Position numbers and translations under genes: made by a program. Shown piece after piece: positions 10,214 to 23,706 of a stretch of 64,000 bases of DNA. Origin of the DNA: Aphelidium insulamus (taxonomy: Eukaryota > Aphelidiomycota > Aphelidea > Aphelidiaceae). The number at the start of each line of letters is the position of its first letter. The stretch's first letter is position 1. The notes below the pieces were generated by a model. That model had not been told where the DNA came from and made no database searches. It saw only the letters and a program-made list of their open reading frames with translations. The DNA is taken from contig JAZDSV010000001.1 of NCBI GenBank assembly GCA_036784855.1, positions 496,001 through 560,000 of the forward strand. Reading direction: 5' to 3'.

Positions 10214-10574
10214 TAGCATCCGTCGGTCAAGCAAGCGAGCGAGGTGCCGGGAGGGGCAAGCAGCTAGCACTCGACATGGATATCATCAGTAGATAAAAAC
10301 TTCTTCATCAACCTTGAACCTTTTCGGTACACAAGATAATACAAGATAATGCATATGTCAGGAAATAGTGGATTCATTGATAGTCTGTGACCAAATAAGT
10401 ACTCAGCTTGACTATGGACGTGGCAGTAAGGCGGTGGCATCCATAGAGTAAAAGGTAAGAAATAATCTGATTATCTACATGCATGCAGCTTCAGTGTGGC
10501 TCCGAAGCAGTGCGACTGCAAGTTGAAAAGTGTGTGGCCTTGTGACTGACAATCAATCAATCACTAATATCACG
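10214..10574. other. Spacer between kinase and ArfGAP genes
   Basis: 361 bp with no ORF of note. A short direct repeat (ACAAGATAAT twice, about 10330-10350) is the only visible pattern. It must contain the 3' UTR of the kinase and the promoter of the ArfGAP gene. Confidence 0.45.
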
Positions 10575-12066
10575 ATGGCACAGGCGCCAATGGATTTCCG
10601 GTATCAAGTGCAGCAGCTGCAGAAGCTGCCAGAGAACAAGGTACGTGAGCCGCTAGAGTAAGTCCCTTATGGCTGACGTGTTGTATGGCAGAACTGCGTG
10701 GACTGCGGTGCGCCCAACCCGCAGGTGTGAGCCGATGCCATCTTTGTATGAACCATCTAATCCCAGGGCTAGTGGGCGTCGGTGTCATTTGGCACATTCT
10801 TCTGCCTTGGTATGTGCCAGTCTGTGTGTGTGTGTGTGTGTGTGGTTCTACGTGATAGAACCATCTTGCATCTGACTGGGGTGCGGTGCAGAATGCAGCG
10901 GGCAGCACCGGTCCCTTGGGGTACACATCAGCTTTGTGCGGTCTGTCACGATGGACAGCTGGAAGGAGGAGCAGGCACAAAAGATGAAGGTGCGCTCGTA
11001 GCTATTTGGTATATTCGATCCACGCTAACGGGTGGACAGGCGGGAGGAAATGCTCGATGCAAGGCCTTTTTCGTCCAATACGGCATCGACTCGCTGCCCA
11101 TCCGGCAAAAGTATTACACGCGCGCCGCCGACTTGTACAAGGAAAAGGTGCAACATCACCGTAAAGATGATCTATTGCATGACGCCTTCAATGATGCAGT
11201 TACTGGCCGATATTGCTGGGCGCCCCTTCGATCTGCCGCCTCCCAGCGCCGACCTGACCAAGCCGAATGCGCCGACCGCTGTTGCGAATGTCCCGTCAAC
11301 CTCGCCACCAAACGCCGTTACCAACATGTCCACTGACCCTGACACAAAGTCGCGGAATGAAGCGTATTTTGCCAGCAAGGGCTCGGAGAATGAGCAGCGC
11401 CCTGAAGGCCTTCCTCCCAGTCAGGGAGGCCGCTACTCTGGCTTTGGCAGCACTTGTAAGCAGCATATTTTCTCTGACTTGTAAACATAGCTGACCAACT
11501 TATTCAGACGAGCCACCTGCAGCGCCAGCTGGAAATGATATCCTGGCCGACACATTCTCGTCCATTTCGAAAGGATTTTCTTTTTTCGCCGCAAAGGCTA
11601 CAGAGGCGGCCAAAGTGGCTGTGACACAGGCGGAGAAGCTGGGCTCGGAACTTAATGAGAACGTCATCAAGCCGACTGCTCAGAAGCTACAAGACCCCAA
11701 CTTGCGGCACAATGTGGCCTCGTCCGTGCAGAGTTTCGGACGGACGGTACAATTTATATGCGTAGTGCACTTGGATATTCTGCTGACAAACAGGTGGTTG
11801 AAACTGGCGACAAGGGAATGTCATGGCTGACGACATCAATAACGGGACATTCCGGCGCCGAGTACAATCGCAGTGAAGATGACTCTGGAAATTTCAGTCA
11901 GTCAGCAGATGGCCAGCTGTTCTCGGCGTCCATTGCCGAGACCCCAGTGTCTGCATCTCGCGATCAGAACGTGGAAGGTGCGTCATTGCAAACCACAACT
12001 ACTGCTCCTGCTGCCAATGCCGAGGCTTGGTCCGCCACAAAGGAGGAGGACTGGGCCAATTTTTGA
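10575..12066 (+). CDS. ARFGAP1: ArfGAP1/Gcs1-type Arf GTPase-activating protein
   Basis: Eight exons: 10575-10640, 10692-10724, 10773-10809, 10892-10989, 11040-11147, 11200-11455, 11508-11746 and 11794-12066; 369 residues. The ArfGAP zinc finger is complete after splicing: [20 protein letters not shown], then CxxC...GQHRSLGVH carrying the catalytic arginine, and [10 protein letters not shown]. The finger continues with [10 protein letters not shown] and [12 protein letters not shown]. The C-terminal half is Ser/Pro-rich and contains [19 protein letters not shown] and [15 protein letters not shown], resembling the ALPS-type curvature sensors of ArfGAP1. The role expected is hydrolysis of Arf1-GTP on COPI-coated Golgi membranes. 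None of the first five exons exceeds 110 bp. Confidence 0.9.
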
Positions 12067-12286
12067 ATGGCAACAACATGCATTCTGCACAATAATATAT
12101 ACTGCATGTGTGTTTCCATTCAGCCTTCCCTATTCGCGCGCCTGTATGTACATATGTGCTCTCCTTGTGACCACATATCGCGTAGATCGCACTGATCGCA
12201 GAATCCACCAATCATCGCGCACCTGGCCGTTGAATCTTTAGATCGGACTCGCAGCTGTTTTGGCAAAACTATTTATCGTCACAACC

Positions 12287-15200
12287 ATGAACCTGTTTGC
12301 GCGTCCACTACTGCGGCGCAATGACGTGCTTAGTGTTACGGACAGTGAGACAGCGCCCGCCATGCTTAAAGCAGGAGATGCATCGTACGCCGCGTACTCC
12401 AAGGGCACACTATCGATGGTTTCTTCAGCAAGCTCGTCAGAATCATCGTCACCAATGTACGGACTGCAGGCGCCGCCAAAGTCTTTGCAAAAGTCTCCAA
12501 TGAAGCCGGTTAATCTTGGCGAGAGCTACGATAGCAACGAGTCGCGAGCTGATGGTCTGCTTCATGCGCACCTGCAAGCAACCAAGAACACTGACAATGG
12601 GTATCACAATAACAGTCATGCAGCAGATCCCTTCTCAAGGAGCGCGTATAACGGCTCCACATCGCCTGGGTACAATCAGTATCTTCCAGAAGATGCCTCG
12701 CCTTTACTAGAGACACCGCTTACGCCAAAGGAGTTTCGCACTCAGATGTCGCGCACTCTGAACTTTGCCGGACCCGCAATACAGACGATGCCGTCCACCA
12801 GAACCGTCGCTGGTACTAATGCCAAATCGGCACATTCAACAGATTATAGAAAACTATGGCTGCGTCACCGGAAGTGGATTATTGTCGTGGTGCTTTTGTT
12901 GGTGCTCTTGGCGATTGCTGGCGTCACGCTCTACTTTTGTGCTCCGAAACTGGCTCAGGGCTATATCGATGCAGCGCGACTACAGTTTAGGCATATTCAG
13001 ATGTCTGACATTCGCAACGATTTCTTTACGTGAGTGCCTTACATATTTAGTAATCATCGCAACAATATCTTAACGAACCGTGTAGCGCCTCGATGGACGG
13101 TAGCATCACTGGTGCCGGCCCACTTAGTATGCAGACTTCCGATATGGTCTTGCAGGTTGCATATGCAGGTGCAACTTTGGGAAACTTCACCCTTCCTTCG
13201 CTGTATTTGGATGGCGGATACACGCATTTCTCTTTTCAGACTCGAGTAAATATCGCAGACTCGCATTCATTTGGCGTATTCATGGCTGAAATTATACGGA
13301 ATACATCAAGCACGTGGGAATTGCGAGGTAGATGCGATGTTTCAATTTTGGCTTCCAGCATCAAGTCGCTTTCTTTTCAGAAAAGTGTCACATTCACAGG
13401 TAAAGCTGGCAAGCGCATAATTTTGGTGGTACTAATAGCGCATCTCCTAGGAATGAGTGGACTGCCGGATGCCAAGGTGGAAACATTGGATGTTATTCCT
13501 CGTCAAAATAACCTGACAACAAGTGCCGGAACCGTTGATATCGGTATGGCCGTTACACTGGCCAATCCGTCTAATATTGGTATCGATAATGCCAACCTCA
13601 CCTTGAATCTCATGTATCAAAATGAGGTTGTTGGCAGCTTGAGTAACCAACAGTTGAGTCTGTTCTCGGGTACAAACTCTATAACATTGAATGGGACCAT
13701 GCAGTCATCAAATAATGCAAGCAGCGCATCCTCGAGATTTTTCTCCGACTACGCCACAGGCAACATGACCTCATTGACACTGCGAGGAGCGGCGGTGAAT
13801 TTCACAAGCGCTACGGCCATCACCACACAGAGTGTATCACTGCCCGCAGTTGAACCTGTGTGGGGCAATAGTGCCATAGCTGGATTACTGATCAAGGCGA
13901 CACCATCCGGCACCGAAGCACGCCTGTCGACTGATCATTTAATTGGCGACGTTCGAATGAGCCAGCTAGCATTCCTGACATCCAACAATGATAGTAACAA
14001 TGCCGTAACCGTCGCCTCCAACACCAGCTTCACGTTTTCCGCTGGAATAGTGACGGTAAATATCAGCCAGCCGACATCTATGCAGATGCAGGTTCAAAGG
14101 TGTCAGCAAACGCTGCAACTTTATGACCGCGGAAACTTTCTGGGTTCCGTCAGCACCGGCTGGCTCTCAGCCATTGCGCCGCCCAACACAAGTATGATTC
14201 AGTTCACTATACCTGATACTCCAATTGTGCTGGCAAACGATTCAACGGCGCAGAACTACCGCCGGTTCATTGGGAACCTTTTCAACTCTGCCCTCTACCA
14301 GATCGACATTATAGGCCACATGAACCTGGAGTCTGAAACATCTCTCGGTATCATATCGCTAGGAAACATCACTCTTCAGCAAGCGGTCAATGTAACAGGT
14401 GAGTGCCTGCAATTTTAACGTACAACATTCTTACTTATCAGGGCTGCAAGGGTTGAGGATGATGAAGAACGATGGTCGCGTGTCGAATCCTGTAATTGTG
14501 AGTGCAAATGTGACTCAGGCTAGTCCAGCCGAGTTACAGCTATCTGTCAACATGACGCTATACAGCCCCGCTGACGGTAAGTCATTCTGTACACATTTTG
14601 TATGATTCTAACATCACAGTTCGTCTGGGTGTCGGAGGTATAAAATTCGATTTGATGGCAAGCGCACCAGCTATGCGAGTCGGATATATGGTGATGAGCA
14701 TACCGGAAATCGCCCCTGGGGATAATAATTTCACTGCGACTGCAGGTGAGCGGCTATGATATTTTCGTCTTAAACTCGAAATTAACCCTGTGTTTAGTGT
14801 TTCAAACAAGTAATGTCGGTGCTAAGCAGGCAGTGGATGCTCTGCTCGGAAACTTATTGGCGGGCAACGTAACTAATATACAGCTCCTAGGCGCCGTTGC
14901 TAGCACAAAGCCTGGATCAATTATGCAAGATATTGAAGCGCAATGGAATCTAACTGCTCCAATTCCAGGCGTGCAGCAACCGCTGATAGAGTTAAACACG
15001 ATCAGAATTGCACTTGCATCGGCCGTAGAGCTGAAACAAGGACAGGCCATGTTCCGAATTCAGAATCCTTTCCAAGTGCCGATGTCTTTGGGCGTCGTCG
15101 GTGGCACAATGAATTTTGAAAACACTCTGCTGGCAAATATTGTCTCCAACCGGTCGGCGGTGGCCTCAGTCAGCGTTGCTCCTCTTTCTGCCAATGACAC

Positions 15201-15384
15201 TTCGTACATGCCATTGAATTTTTCAGACCCTACGAGCTGGAAATCATTTAGGGCAATGCGGCACGGCATGCGGTCACGGGCAAGTATAGACATTCAAACT
15301 TTAATGATCGCCAGCATAGGCAATTACTCGCTCAGTTTGAACTACACCGCAAAAAATGTGCAAAGTGACCTTATAGTCGACTAG
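12287..15384 (+). CDS. Large type II membrane protein with LEA/DUF3712-like lumenal repeats
   Basis: Six exons (12287-13029, 13086-13399, 13451-14398, 14442-14576, 14620-14745, 14798-15384) encode 950 residues. A Ser-rich cytosolic tail of about 190 residues precedes one transmembrane helix (WIIVVVLLLVLLAIAGVTLYF, about 196-217) flanked by KLWLRHRK. The remaining 730 residues are extracytoplasmic, rich in Asn-x-Ser/Thr sites, and contain repeated beta-rich segments of the LEA-14/DUF3712 kind (for example VTLANPSNIGIDNANLTL and FRIQNPFQVPMSLGVVGGTM). Fungal relatives with this layout include vacuolar or plasma-membrane proteins of poorly known role. The family call is by pattern only; membrane topology is well supported. 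Its stop lies 20 bp from that of the convergent PI4-kinase gene. Confidence 0.65.
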
Positions 15385-15404
15385 CAGGCAGATCGTGAAC
15401 AGGA

Positions 15405-18400
15405 TCAGAAAGGGATTCCTAATGTCAATATATCAGTTTACATCGTATTTTCTTGATATTTCTGCCTACCGTTTGTTAGCTTTTGAAATCCATCGTAGAC
15501 CACCGTAGACATGGCGCGATGCGCAGAGTGAATGAGCTTTTTCATGTACATCGCCGCGTCCTTGTCGTCCAAATCTAGGCGAAATCTTTCCAGCAGGTTA
15601 TCCAGTGTGTGAGGTTTGAAACACGGAAGGCTGGAGCCAAACATCAGCGAAACCATCAGCACGATGTATCGCGCATACGGGCTACAAAAATGTCATCAAT
15701 TGGTAGATAAACAAGTTGTGCTTACCGCGCCACAATGAAGGCCTTAACCGTAAGCTCAACGAATCGACGGTATGGTTCACTGTCAATGTCGTTGCCCAGG
15801 ATTTCCACCATTTCCTTCGTTAGCTTGAACGGAGATAATTCAAACTTTACGCCCCCAGGGCAGATATCAAAGATAAATCCGAAATCTGCGCACGTTAGAT
15901 TGCATCGCCAAGCTGTGCTCATATTTACCAATGTGGACTAAATGTCCTTCGTCATCAATCAGTACGTTACCATTGTGTCGATCCTTGATCTGAAGTAGAT
16001 AGAGCATCAAAGAATACGCTGCCAAACTTTTGACAAATGAATCGCGCGCCTTTTGGTAGCCAATTGAGTTCTGGTCCCCAAACTTTGCAATGAACCACCT
16101 TACGCTCAGCACTCTAAGAAAAAATGAAGGAGCTATACCTGTGCAGGTCATTAATGTTCTGTCTGCCCATCATGTCGCGAGAAATTGAATTCGGGACAAC
16201 TTCAATGATTCCACACTGGCAATCAATCAGCGATACCATTAACTGCAATACACTTACTCCCGGCGCTGTAGCGACCACGCGATACGGAAACAGGTAGAGG
16301 TCCAAGCCAACACTTGAAAAAATATTTTTGAAAATTGATATTAGTTGCAGCGAAAGCAAATCTTGGCGGCAATCATCGCCGACTTTAAAAATGGCACTTT
16401 GCCATGCGTAACTGTCATCGATCTCGTCCGAAGTATATTCATCTTCTTGATCATCTTGAAGATAAAGAGATTCGAAACTGCTCTGTTTCTTCTCCAACAC
16501 GGTGGGATTCCCGGCATCAGCCTTTTTTATCTTAAAAGTCGCCATAAAAGGAGCCTAGTATTGAGCCAGCTGGACACCTGATCTCTATCTCTAACCTTTG
16601 CGTGGCTTTGGAGCGGGCGGCCCGAGTCATAATCAATATCGACCACGATGCTCTCCGGATTACTGGGAAGGTATACACCAGCATCTACAGTAATCAGTCG
16701 GAGTTCCTCGTCAATCTTGGATTTTTTCTCCGACTTTGGACGTCTTATGTAAGGCTTTAACTTTCCAGATATTCCAGTGATGCGCTCGAAGAAAATGAAT
16801 TCTCTCTCGTAAAAATCCTTGTCGGCACCCGACAGATTTCGAACGATTTTCTCAATTATTCTTTCCAGTGTTTGCTTTAATGTATCGGGCTACAATGGTA
16901 AGGTAATTCTAAATATACGCCACTCATGACCAACCACTAAGGACGCATCTCCGTGGTCACCCTTATACATATTCGAGTTCATATTCCAGATGATTTGATG
17001 TGCAAAGAGTTGAGAGGTTTTCGCCGTTTTCAATATAAATTGTTCCGCATAACCTGATGGAGTCAGAGTTGCATATCATCAGACAAATGATACCAAGTCG
17101 ATCGTTGCGCAAAGATTGTACAATTTGCGGAATGAAGAAAAATACGGTTTCCACGGGAAATTGGTACAGGGAGCGTAAAGCATATTGAATTAGTGACGTA
17201 TTTGATCCATATTCAGGAAGAAAATAGGATATAGTAACGATCGGTGGCAGTGCCGCCCAATAGGAAATATACTACATAAGTCAAAACGATTTGTCAGAGG
17301 CCACGATATTATACCTTTAAATGGTTCGGGGCAATTGTGACGTGGGGATCATTACTGCTTGTGACCATCTGCAGTAGCGCCTCGGGATACGCGACGCAAA
17401 AAAATGAAAAACTTGAAATCAGTGTTGACAGGGCCTTGTTGTAGCTTCTACTCGCTATCTTGGTCGACAATTGTATGGCAAGTCTGGGGCACGTTCGCCA
17501 AATTATTGGAGCAAAGCGCTTCCAGAATCCCTGTACGACAAATAAGTATATTGCGTAGGTATCTAGCATTAATTATACTTTTCCATAAAAGTTTTTCGTC
17601 CTGAAAGAACGGTCCGGCAAGCGCGGATAGTCATCACTAGTTGGATCGAGCCATACGAGCAAACGAATATACTCTTGCTCCACAATCACTTTCGCGACAT
17701 ATTGCATATCAGCCAAGCGCATAGTGTCATTGTTGCCTATGAGTTAAGTATTAATACAATGTACATTCCCCACTTGCCTTCAGTAGTATTGCTGTGAACG
17801 GACATGTCTTCATGGACGCACGCGTGAATACTCTCTAGCGCGGCAATATCCATTCGCACGTAAGCAGCGTCAAAACCATTCCAGCTGCATGTAATGTCAA
17901 TTAGTCGGTAAAAGACATTTTGTAAACTAACGTCTGAGGAAGAGACAAAATGCTGAGTAGCTGAACATAAATCTTCCGTTTGAGATGGGCGAGTCGCCGC
18001 TCGGGGACCCCATGTTGATCGGCAATTAAACGCCGCGCTAACAGCCACAACTTGAAGTAGCAGATTCGCGCAAGTGGATGGTTGCTGCAACTTAAATGTG
18101 AATATTTCAAGGTTTAACGGACCTGCTTTGTCCACGGCGTTGCAATGTGGATTGGATAAATCGCGTAAATAGGGCGATGTGGTCGCGACTAGCCCGCTGA
18201 AACATCGCATAGTGGGCATCCATAAAATCGATGAAAATCAAGTGGGGCTTGAAGTAGTCGTGCGACAATATGAGATCCTTGTTGCTCCTAGTCGGTCCGG
18301 ATTGCATTTTCTTTCCAAAAACGTTGCCCACGCTGCAAGGTCAGTTATTGGCATTAACATTTCGACATACTTGTATTTTTGACTGAATATACCGCGACTG

Positions 18401-21400
18401 CGCTTGATTGTCCAGTCCCACGCATCAAGCAAATAGTGCAACAAGATAGACTCAAGACTTGGCTTCGTGACGTAGATCCACGTCCAAACCTCAACTGCAA
18501 TTTTCATGGCAACTTCAGTGAACATTTGCACCGGAGTCCAACAGACAAGGTGAATAAGTTCCATATCACAGGCAGCATCGTCTGCAATTAGTGCAGCTGC
18601 GCGATAGAAAACCGCTTCTACTCTCGAGTTTTCTACGCGATGTTTTTTCAAACTGGCCGATACCATTGACTTCAGGTCGTCCTTCACAGATTGCTTCGCA
18701 GTCAGTAGGACATCAGATAGACCTAAAATTTATCAGTAATATACGATTGGCACTACAAAATGCAATTCTCTAACCAGCGAAATGTCCAGCTTTTTTCATT
18801 CCGCCAAGATCTCCAATGTAAAATGCACAATGTTGCCAAATGTTGCCGAATTCGGCCATCGATGAATGGAAAGTCGAGTCAGCATTACCACATTGCAATG
18901 ACCCGGCCATTTGTAAAGCTAAAGTGACGCCGTATTGAGACCGATGCACAACTGAGCATCGCTTTGAGATAAAATTCTGTGGCTTGTAAACTTGATCTAC
19001 AACACACAAATGTATCAAACCTGGAGCATGGCTTGCGCGGCGACGCGATTACTGTCGGCCGCTTTCAGTAGCCAGAATTTTACGAGATTTACGACTTCAT
19101 CTAGCAAATGCTGTCGATTACCACGCGCAATTTGAACCGATATGATCTCGGTAGAAAGTCCAAGACGATAATCATAGGTACACTATGAAGGATAAATTTC
19201 AGATACCGTAAGAAAAATAACTTGCACGAGAAGCACTGTCATCCAGACAGGCCTTGGCCACTGCTGTTGCGCCTTCCAAGAACAATTCCAGAATATCTGG
19301 CAGAAAAAGGGCGTGCGGCACGTGTTCACCCATGTAACGCAGGTGTCGATTAGCAGCTGTGCGAATATACGGATAACCTGACAAGGTCTGTAGAAACGCT
19401 GTTCGAATATCTAACGACAAGTTTTGGCGTAGCGAGATGTCACTTGCATGCAATGATGATAACTCCGCAATAATCTACAGTCAATATAAGTGTTTGTTGC
19501 AGCTCCACATGGTATACCGCATTTGACAAACTCAACATCGGCTCCGCCATGTGTGTGTGCTGAAGGCGTTTGCAGTAGTTGTACAGGTTGTTTGTGCAGG
19601 TACTTTGTGAAGAAGTGAAAATCGATAGTCGAAATACCGCCAATAGGAAGCTAGACTCTGCCCGACTCAATCCGAATTTGCCAGATGAGTGGCCGGTAGC
19701 ATCACGTAACAAAGTATCAACACGTGTAGTAATCTAAAATGTTACCCACGCTAAAATGGCTGCCACGCACCGGTTTAGCATCAAGTGATAGGAAATCTGA
19801 TGCAGCGTTGATATCTGACAAACACGTGGCGCCATCTTCTTCGGCAAGCAATAAAGGCGTTTGTAAAGCAATCAGTTTCAAAATATCTTCAAATTCACCG
19901 CTCCTAGGACCACCTTCAATCGCGAAGTCAGAGCAGACCGCAACCATCCAGAACGACCGCAGCAACGCAATGTCGCTAGAAAGTACGGGCGGAAGATCAG
20001 ATCTGCCGAATATTTGCGTAGATTTTTTGATTAAAGTCAATACTGCCAGCAAGTAATCATATACTTCGACGGTCGGTTGAGTATTAGGCTTTACTTTGCA
20101 AGCCTCGATGAAAAGTTCACACAGGCGCCGCAGTAAATCCAGCCAAAAATCGAATTCATTCAATTTCATCTCATCAGAAACTTTTTCAAGTAACGAAATA
20201 AACTAATCCGAGTTAAGATAATAACTAATTAATTAATAGATAATAGGCCAGCTCCCACCTGAAGTTTGAGTACAATTTCACTACCAGCAGGTGAGAGATA
20301 GCTCATCGCATTTGAAACGATTTCGATGCAGAGTTCGTGATGACAGCCAGCTATTAATGCGATCTGAGATTGAGTGATGGCCTTGATATGTTCCTCGGTC
20401 CCCCCATCAGCAAGCACATGAAGTAAATAAGGCATGACTGATTCGGCGATCTGCAAGTCAGCACTCTGACTCTGCAAGCAGCAACTACTTACAAACGACT
20501 GTTGGCATTTCGGGGCGATGCTGCCCAGCACGGCAATCAGGCTACTTTGTGACTGATGAGAGCCGATTGTCACAATTTGAAGCTCATTCAAAACGTGAAT
20601 TGCGATCGCCTCCACTTGTTCCACTGTGCTTTCCGATTTTGAAAGTGCAAAATTGTGCGCTGCGATACTGGCAACCTGGCTACTACTATCATTTAGCGTT
20701 GACGTTATTTTTGCCAAACAATCGGCGGTCGCATTTGCCAAGTTTGGATTCCTGTAATGATGATGATAAATACAAAGTGCGGTGCATGTTGACTATACCT
20801 TTTTCCGCACAGAGCCAACAAGTTTATAATGGAAACAACTGTTCTGCTACTTTTCTCGGTGCATAAACGATTCAAGTTGGCGAGCAGAAACGCATGCAAC
20901 TCATCACACTCGGAGGCGGAGCTACTCAAGTGTACCAGAAACAATAATTGCTGGTGATTTAGACTGGCTGTGTAAAAAACACTTTGCCATACCATTATTT
21001 CAGTACGCAAAGCACTTGAATCTGGAATCACTTTCAACTTTTCCGTCACCCAACTAAACTTCTCCTTGCAGTCGGGCAGTACGGTCCACGAGCGGCTAGC
21101 GACTCGTCCCAAGCTGAAATCGCTCTCGAACTGGTCCCATTGCTTCCTCTGAAGGGCGATTTTACAGCACACCGTGATCAACGAGCAATCAATCTCCACA
21201 AACGCTTTAGTAGCAGCTTGCATTCCGCCAAATTGTCGCAAATGACCAATATCGATAGCGACGATGCCTTTCACAGAATTTCCAATATCTGCAGTGGAAG
21301 CCGCTTCTATGATGCGATGTGAAAGCGTCTTGACTGAGGGATTCCACCAGTCCAACTTGGCTTCGGCCAATGCTTGAGACAAGGCGCTCAAGCTGGGGAA

Positions 21401-22036
21401 ATCAAATGCAAGCGCGTGAGCCACATTTTCCCCCGTCTGGATATTCGCGACGCCGCTGATCAAGTCGTTGAGGTGCCGAGTAAGCGCGTTCACAATAGCG
21501 TCGAGAGCGGAATCAGGTAGCAGCTTGGGGTTCGATCTGTCCAAGCAGCGCAGTAGCTTGCCCGCTAACTGGAATGTAAACTGATATGCAGCCGACCGGG
21601 AAACTGCAACAGTGCACTTGAGACCATTGCATATCATGCAGTAACCGTCTGTACCGTCACAGCTCCCGCTGGCAGCGTGCATTCTCCACGAATAGTTCCG
21701 CGCAGACGAGAGGTGCGCACAAAGAAACGGCACCAGCTGCTCGCCAAACTTGCCACCAGATTCCAGCAGATACGACGCCACGCCAACTACTGCCGCCTGC
21801 TCTCTTTCATGCTGAAAATAGCATTAGCGTGAATTATAAGTGTGCGCTGCACCATCAGTATGTGTACTCACCAGGCGCTTAGCAATGGGAACGAGGGGCG
21901 CTTCACTGTCACCATCGGCACCTACAGTCCCACACACGGCAACCAGCAGTCCATACACCTCGTCCCATGTGGCATCCTTGCGCGCCAGTGCAACCGCCAG
22001 CGAGTTGTACAGCACGCTCAGCGCCGACATTGTCAT
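15405..22036 (-). CDS. PI4KA: Phosphatidylinositol 4-kinase alpha (STT4/PI4KA)
   Basis: A many-exon gene of about 1,900 codons. The N-terminal two thirds (22036 down to about 17000) is a helical solenoid like the PI4KA N-terminal region. The kinase part is unmistakable: [19 protein letters not shown] (about 16390), [16 protein letters not shown] (about 16190), the catalytic [19 protein letters not shown] (about 15980) and [12 protein letters not shown] (about 15870). The DFG aspartate codon is split by an intron ending in GCGCAG. The C-terminus is best read through a final 51-bp intron (15419-15469) to a 14-bp exon (15405-15418) ending LTNGIPF, like yeast Stt4 (LTNGIPY). The enzyme makes PI4P at the plasma membrane. 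I did not resolve every internal exon. Confidence 0.9.
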
Positions 22037-22183
22037 TGTGTCTTTCGTGTGTTAAATACTCAAACGGGTTCAGAACAAGCGGTTCACTCTTTAGTGACAC
22101 TGACTGCAAGTCTACAGTCTCATTCACGTTATGTATATAGCCTAATGGCGATCTATTTCACCTCACCGTCTACACCGCGCCGC

Positions 22184-23194
22184 CTACTCATCGTCGGAAT
22201 TGACAAACTTTATCGAATGGGAACCGGTGTCGATAATGCCGCCGCGGTACGCGCCCTTCTTCTTCTTGTTCTTCTCCTTGGTGAATCCTTTGCCGCGCGT
22301 AACAATCAAATCCTGATGCGCCTTGAAGCCGTACGAATTCTCGGCCGCTGGCTTGGCAAGGAACGTGTTATCCTTCAGCCTCTCGTCGATGAATGTGACC
22401 TCTTCGGCCTTGACGCGGCGGAATCGCTCTTGCGTGGGAGTGGCCTCGCCCACTGTCTTGTCATTAGTGTCAAGTGCGGCGGGGATCTTTGCATTGACTT
22501 GAGGCTTTGAGTCGTTGTTGTCTACAACTACGTCGGGTGGCGGGGTGGCCGGCACCATTATGGCCTGCTTGCCCGATGGCGGAGTTTGTGCCGGGTTTGC
22601 CTTCTTCTTATTCTTATTCTTTTTCGGTTTATCCTTCTTCAACAAGTCGGCGGGAAGTGCTGATTCGGTCTTGTTCTTCTTCTTGGGCGGCTCTGGAACT
22701 TCAGTGTCCGAGTCGCTGGATTCGCTGGACTCTGAACTTGTCGAGCTTACAGAAGATACTGATGACGACGACGATGATGAACTAGATGATCCAGACGAGC
22801 TGGGTGACGACGATGACGAAGATGACGAAGATGAAGATGATCCCGAAGTAGAAGATCCGGAGGAAGTGGAAGCTCCCGAGGACGACGAGGAATCAGAAGA
22901 GGAATCAGACGAGTCCGACGAACTTGACGAGTCATCACTATCAGTGGAATCCGAACCCGCGCGAGTAGACCTGTACAACAATTAGTACGGTTGCACCAGA
23001 CAACACGCGCTATGAGCGCGCACGTACAACTCCTTCGCCACAAGTGTGTGCAGTTTAATCGCCGACTTTAGGTGCTTCTTTTTCACATCGCATTCTTTGA
23101 GCAGAGCATCCCTGGTAGTCGTCATCTCTTGGTCGTCCAGATACTGATATATGGCGGCAAGCACCGGGATCTGGGACGCGTTGACCTTTTTCAT
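22184..23194 (-). CDS. Nopp140/SRP40 family nucleolar protein
   Basis: Two exons, 23028-23194 and 22184-22970 (57-bp intron), 317 residues. It begins with a LisH-like segment (IPVLAAIYQYLDDQ), followed by an acidic serine tract of roughly 80 residues with SDSTDSDDSSSSSDS-type casein kinase 2 sites, and a Lys/Pro linker. It ends with the diagnostic SRP40 C-terminal domain: RFRRVKAEEV, DNTFLAK, SYGFKAHQDLIVTRGKGF, KKKKGAYRGGIIDTGSHSIKF. Family members are nucleolar chaperones that bind snoRNPs. The ATG at 23194 is the first in frame. This gene and PI4KA are co-directional and about 150 bp apart. Confidence 0.88.
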
Positions 23195-23287
23195 GTCGAC
23201 GGCAATTTTCGCGCACTTTTTTGGCAACAACTATTTAAGCAGCTGTCGGTTAGGGTCAGACGTAGTTTAACGTTTACACACACTGAA

Positions 23288-23577
23288 ATGCCGAAATACA
23301 CAATTCCGTGGAGCGCCATCATGCCCATCGCCGTCATTGCGACGTGCGTGACGTCCATGGGCTTCACGGTGGACTGGTACCACCGCTTCTTCACCACGGG
23401 TGGCAAGGTGTGATGCGGGGTGCTTCACTTCTTGCACCGTGCTAATGCGTCACGTAGCCACGCCGTATGGCCATGGACTACTTTGACAATGTTATGGCGG
23501 AGAGGGACGAGAAGATTGCCGGCTCCATGTACAACCAGCAGGCACGTTTTCAAGTATGCGCACATGTATCCCTCTAA
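23288..23577 (+). CDS. NDUFA1: Complex I subunit NDUFA1/MWFE homologue
   Basis: Exons 23288-23407 and 23458-23577 (50-bp intron, phase 0) give 79 residues. A membrane helix (IMPIAVIATCVTSMGFTV) is followed by DWYHRFFTTGGKPRRMAMDY, then VMAERDEKIAGS. This is the MWFE pattern: single helix, HRFxxGGKxRR, MERDxRIxG. It is an accessory subunit of the complex I membrane arm. The 3' end is uncertain: the exon can read to the TAA at 23575, or splice at GTATGC (23553) to an acceptor near 23621 and gain about 18 other residues. It lies 93 bp from the start of SRP40 on the other strand. Confidence 0.78.
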
Positions 23578-23706
23578 TTCCCCAGTCGCACCCGTTCCCA
23601 TCACACAATGCTTGACCACAGGTCAAATACATATATATATATATGATCCATATTGGATTTATTGCAGCTTGGTCATAACTACCGAGGTGGACTTTTTTGC
23701 GCGGCT

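Noticed and set aside
22515-22985. 156-codon plus-strand ORF rich in Asp/Glu opposite SRP40
   Set aside because: It is the complement of the serine tract of SRP40 on the minus strand; the SRP40 C-terminal domain fixes the true strand.
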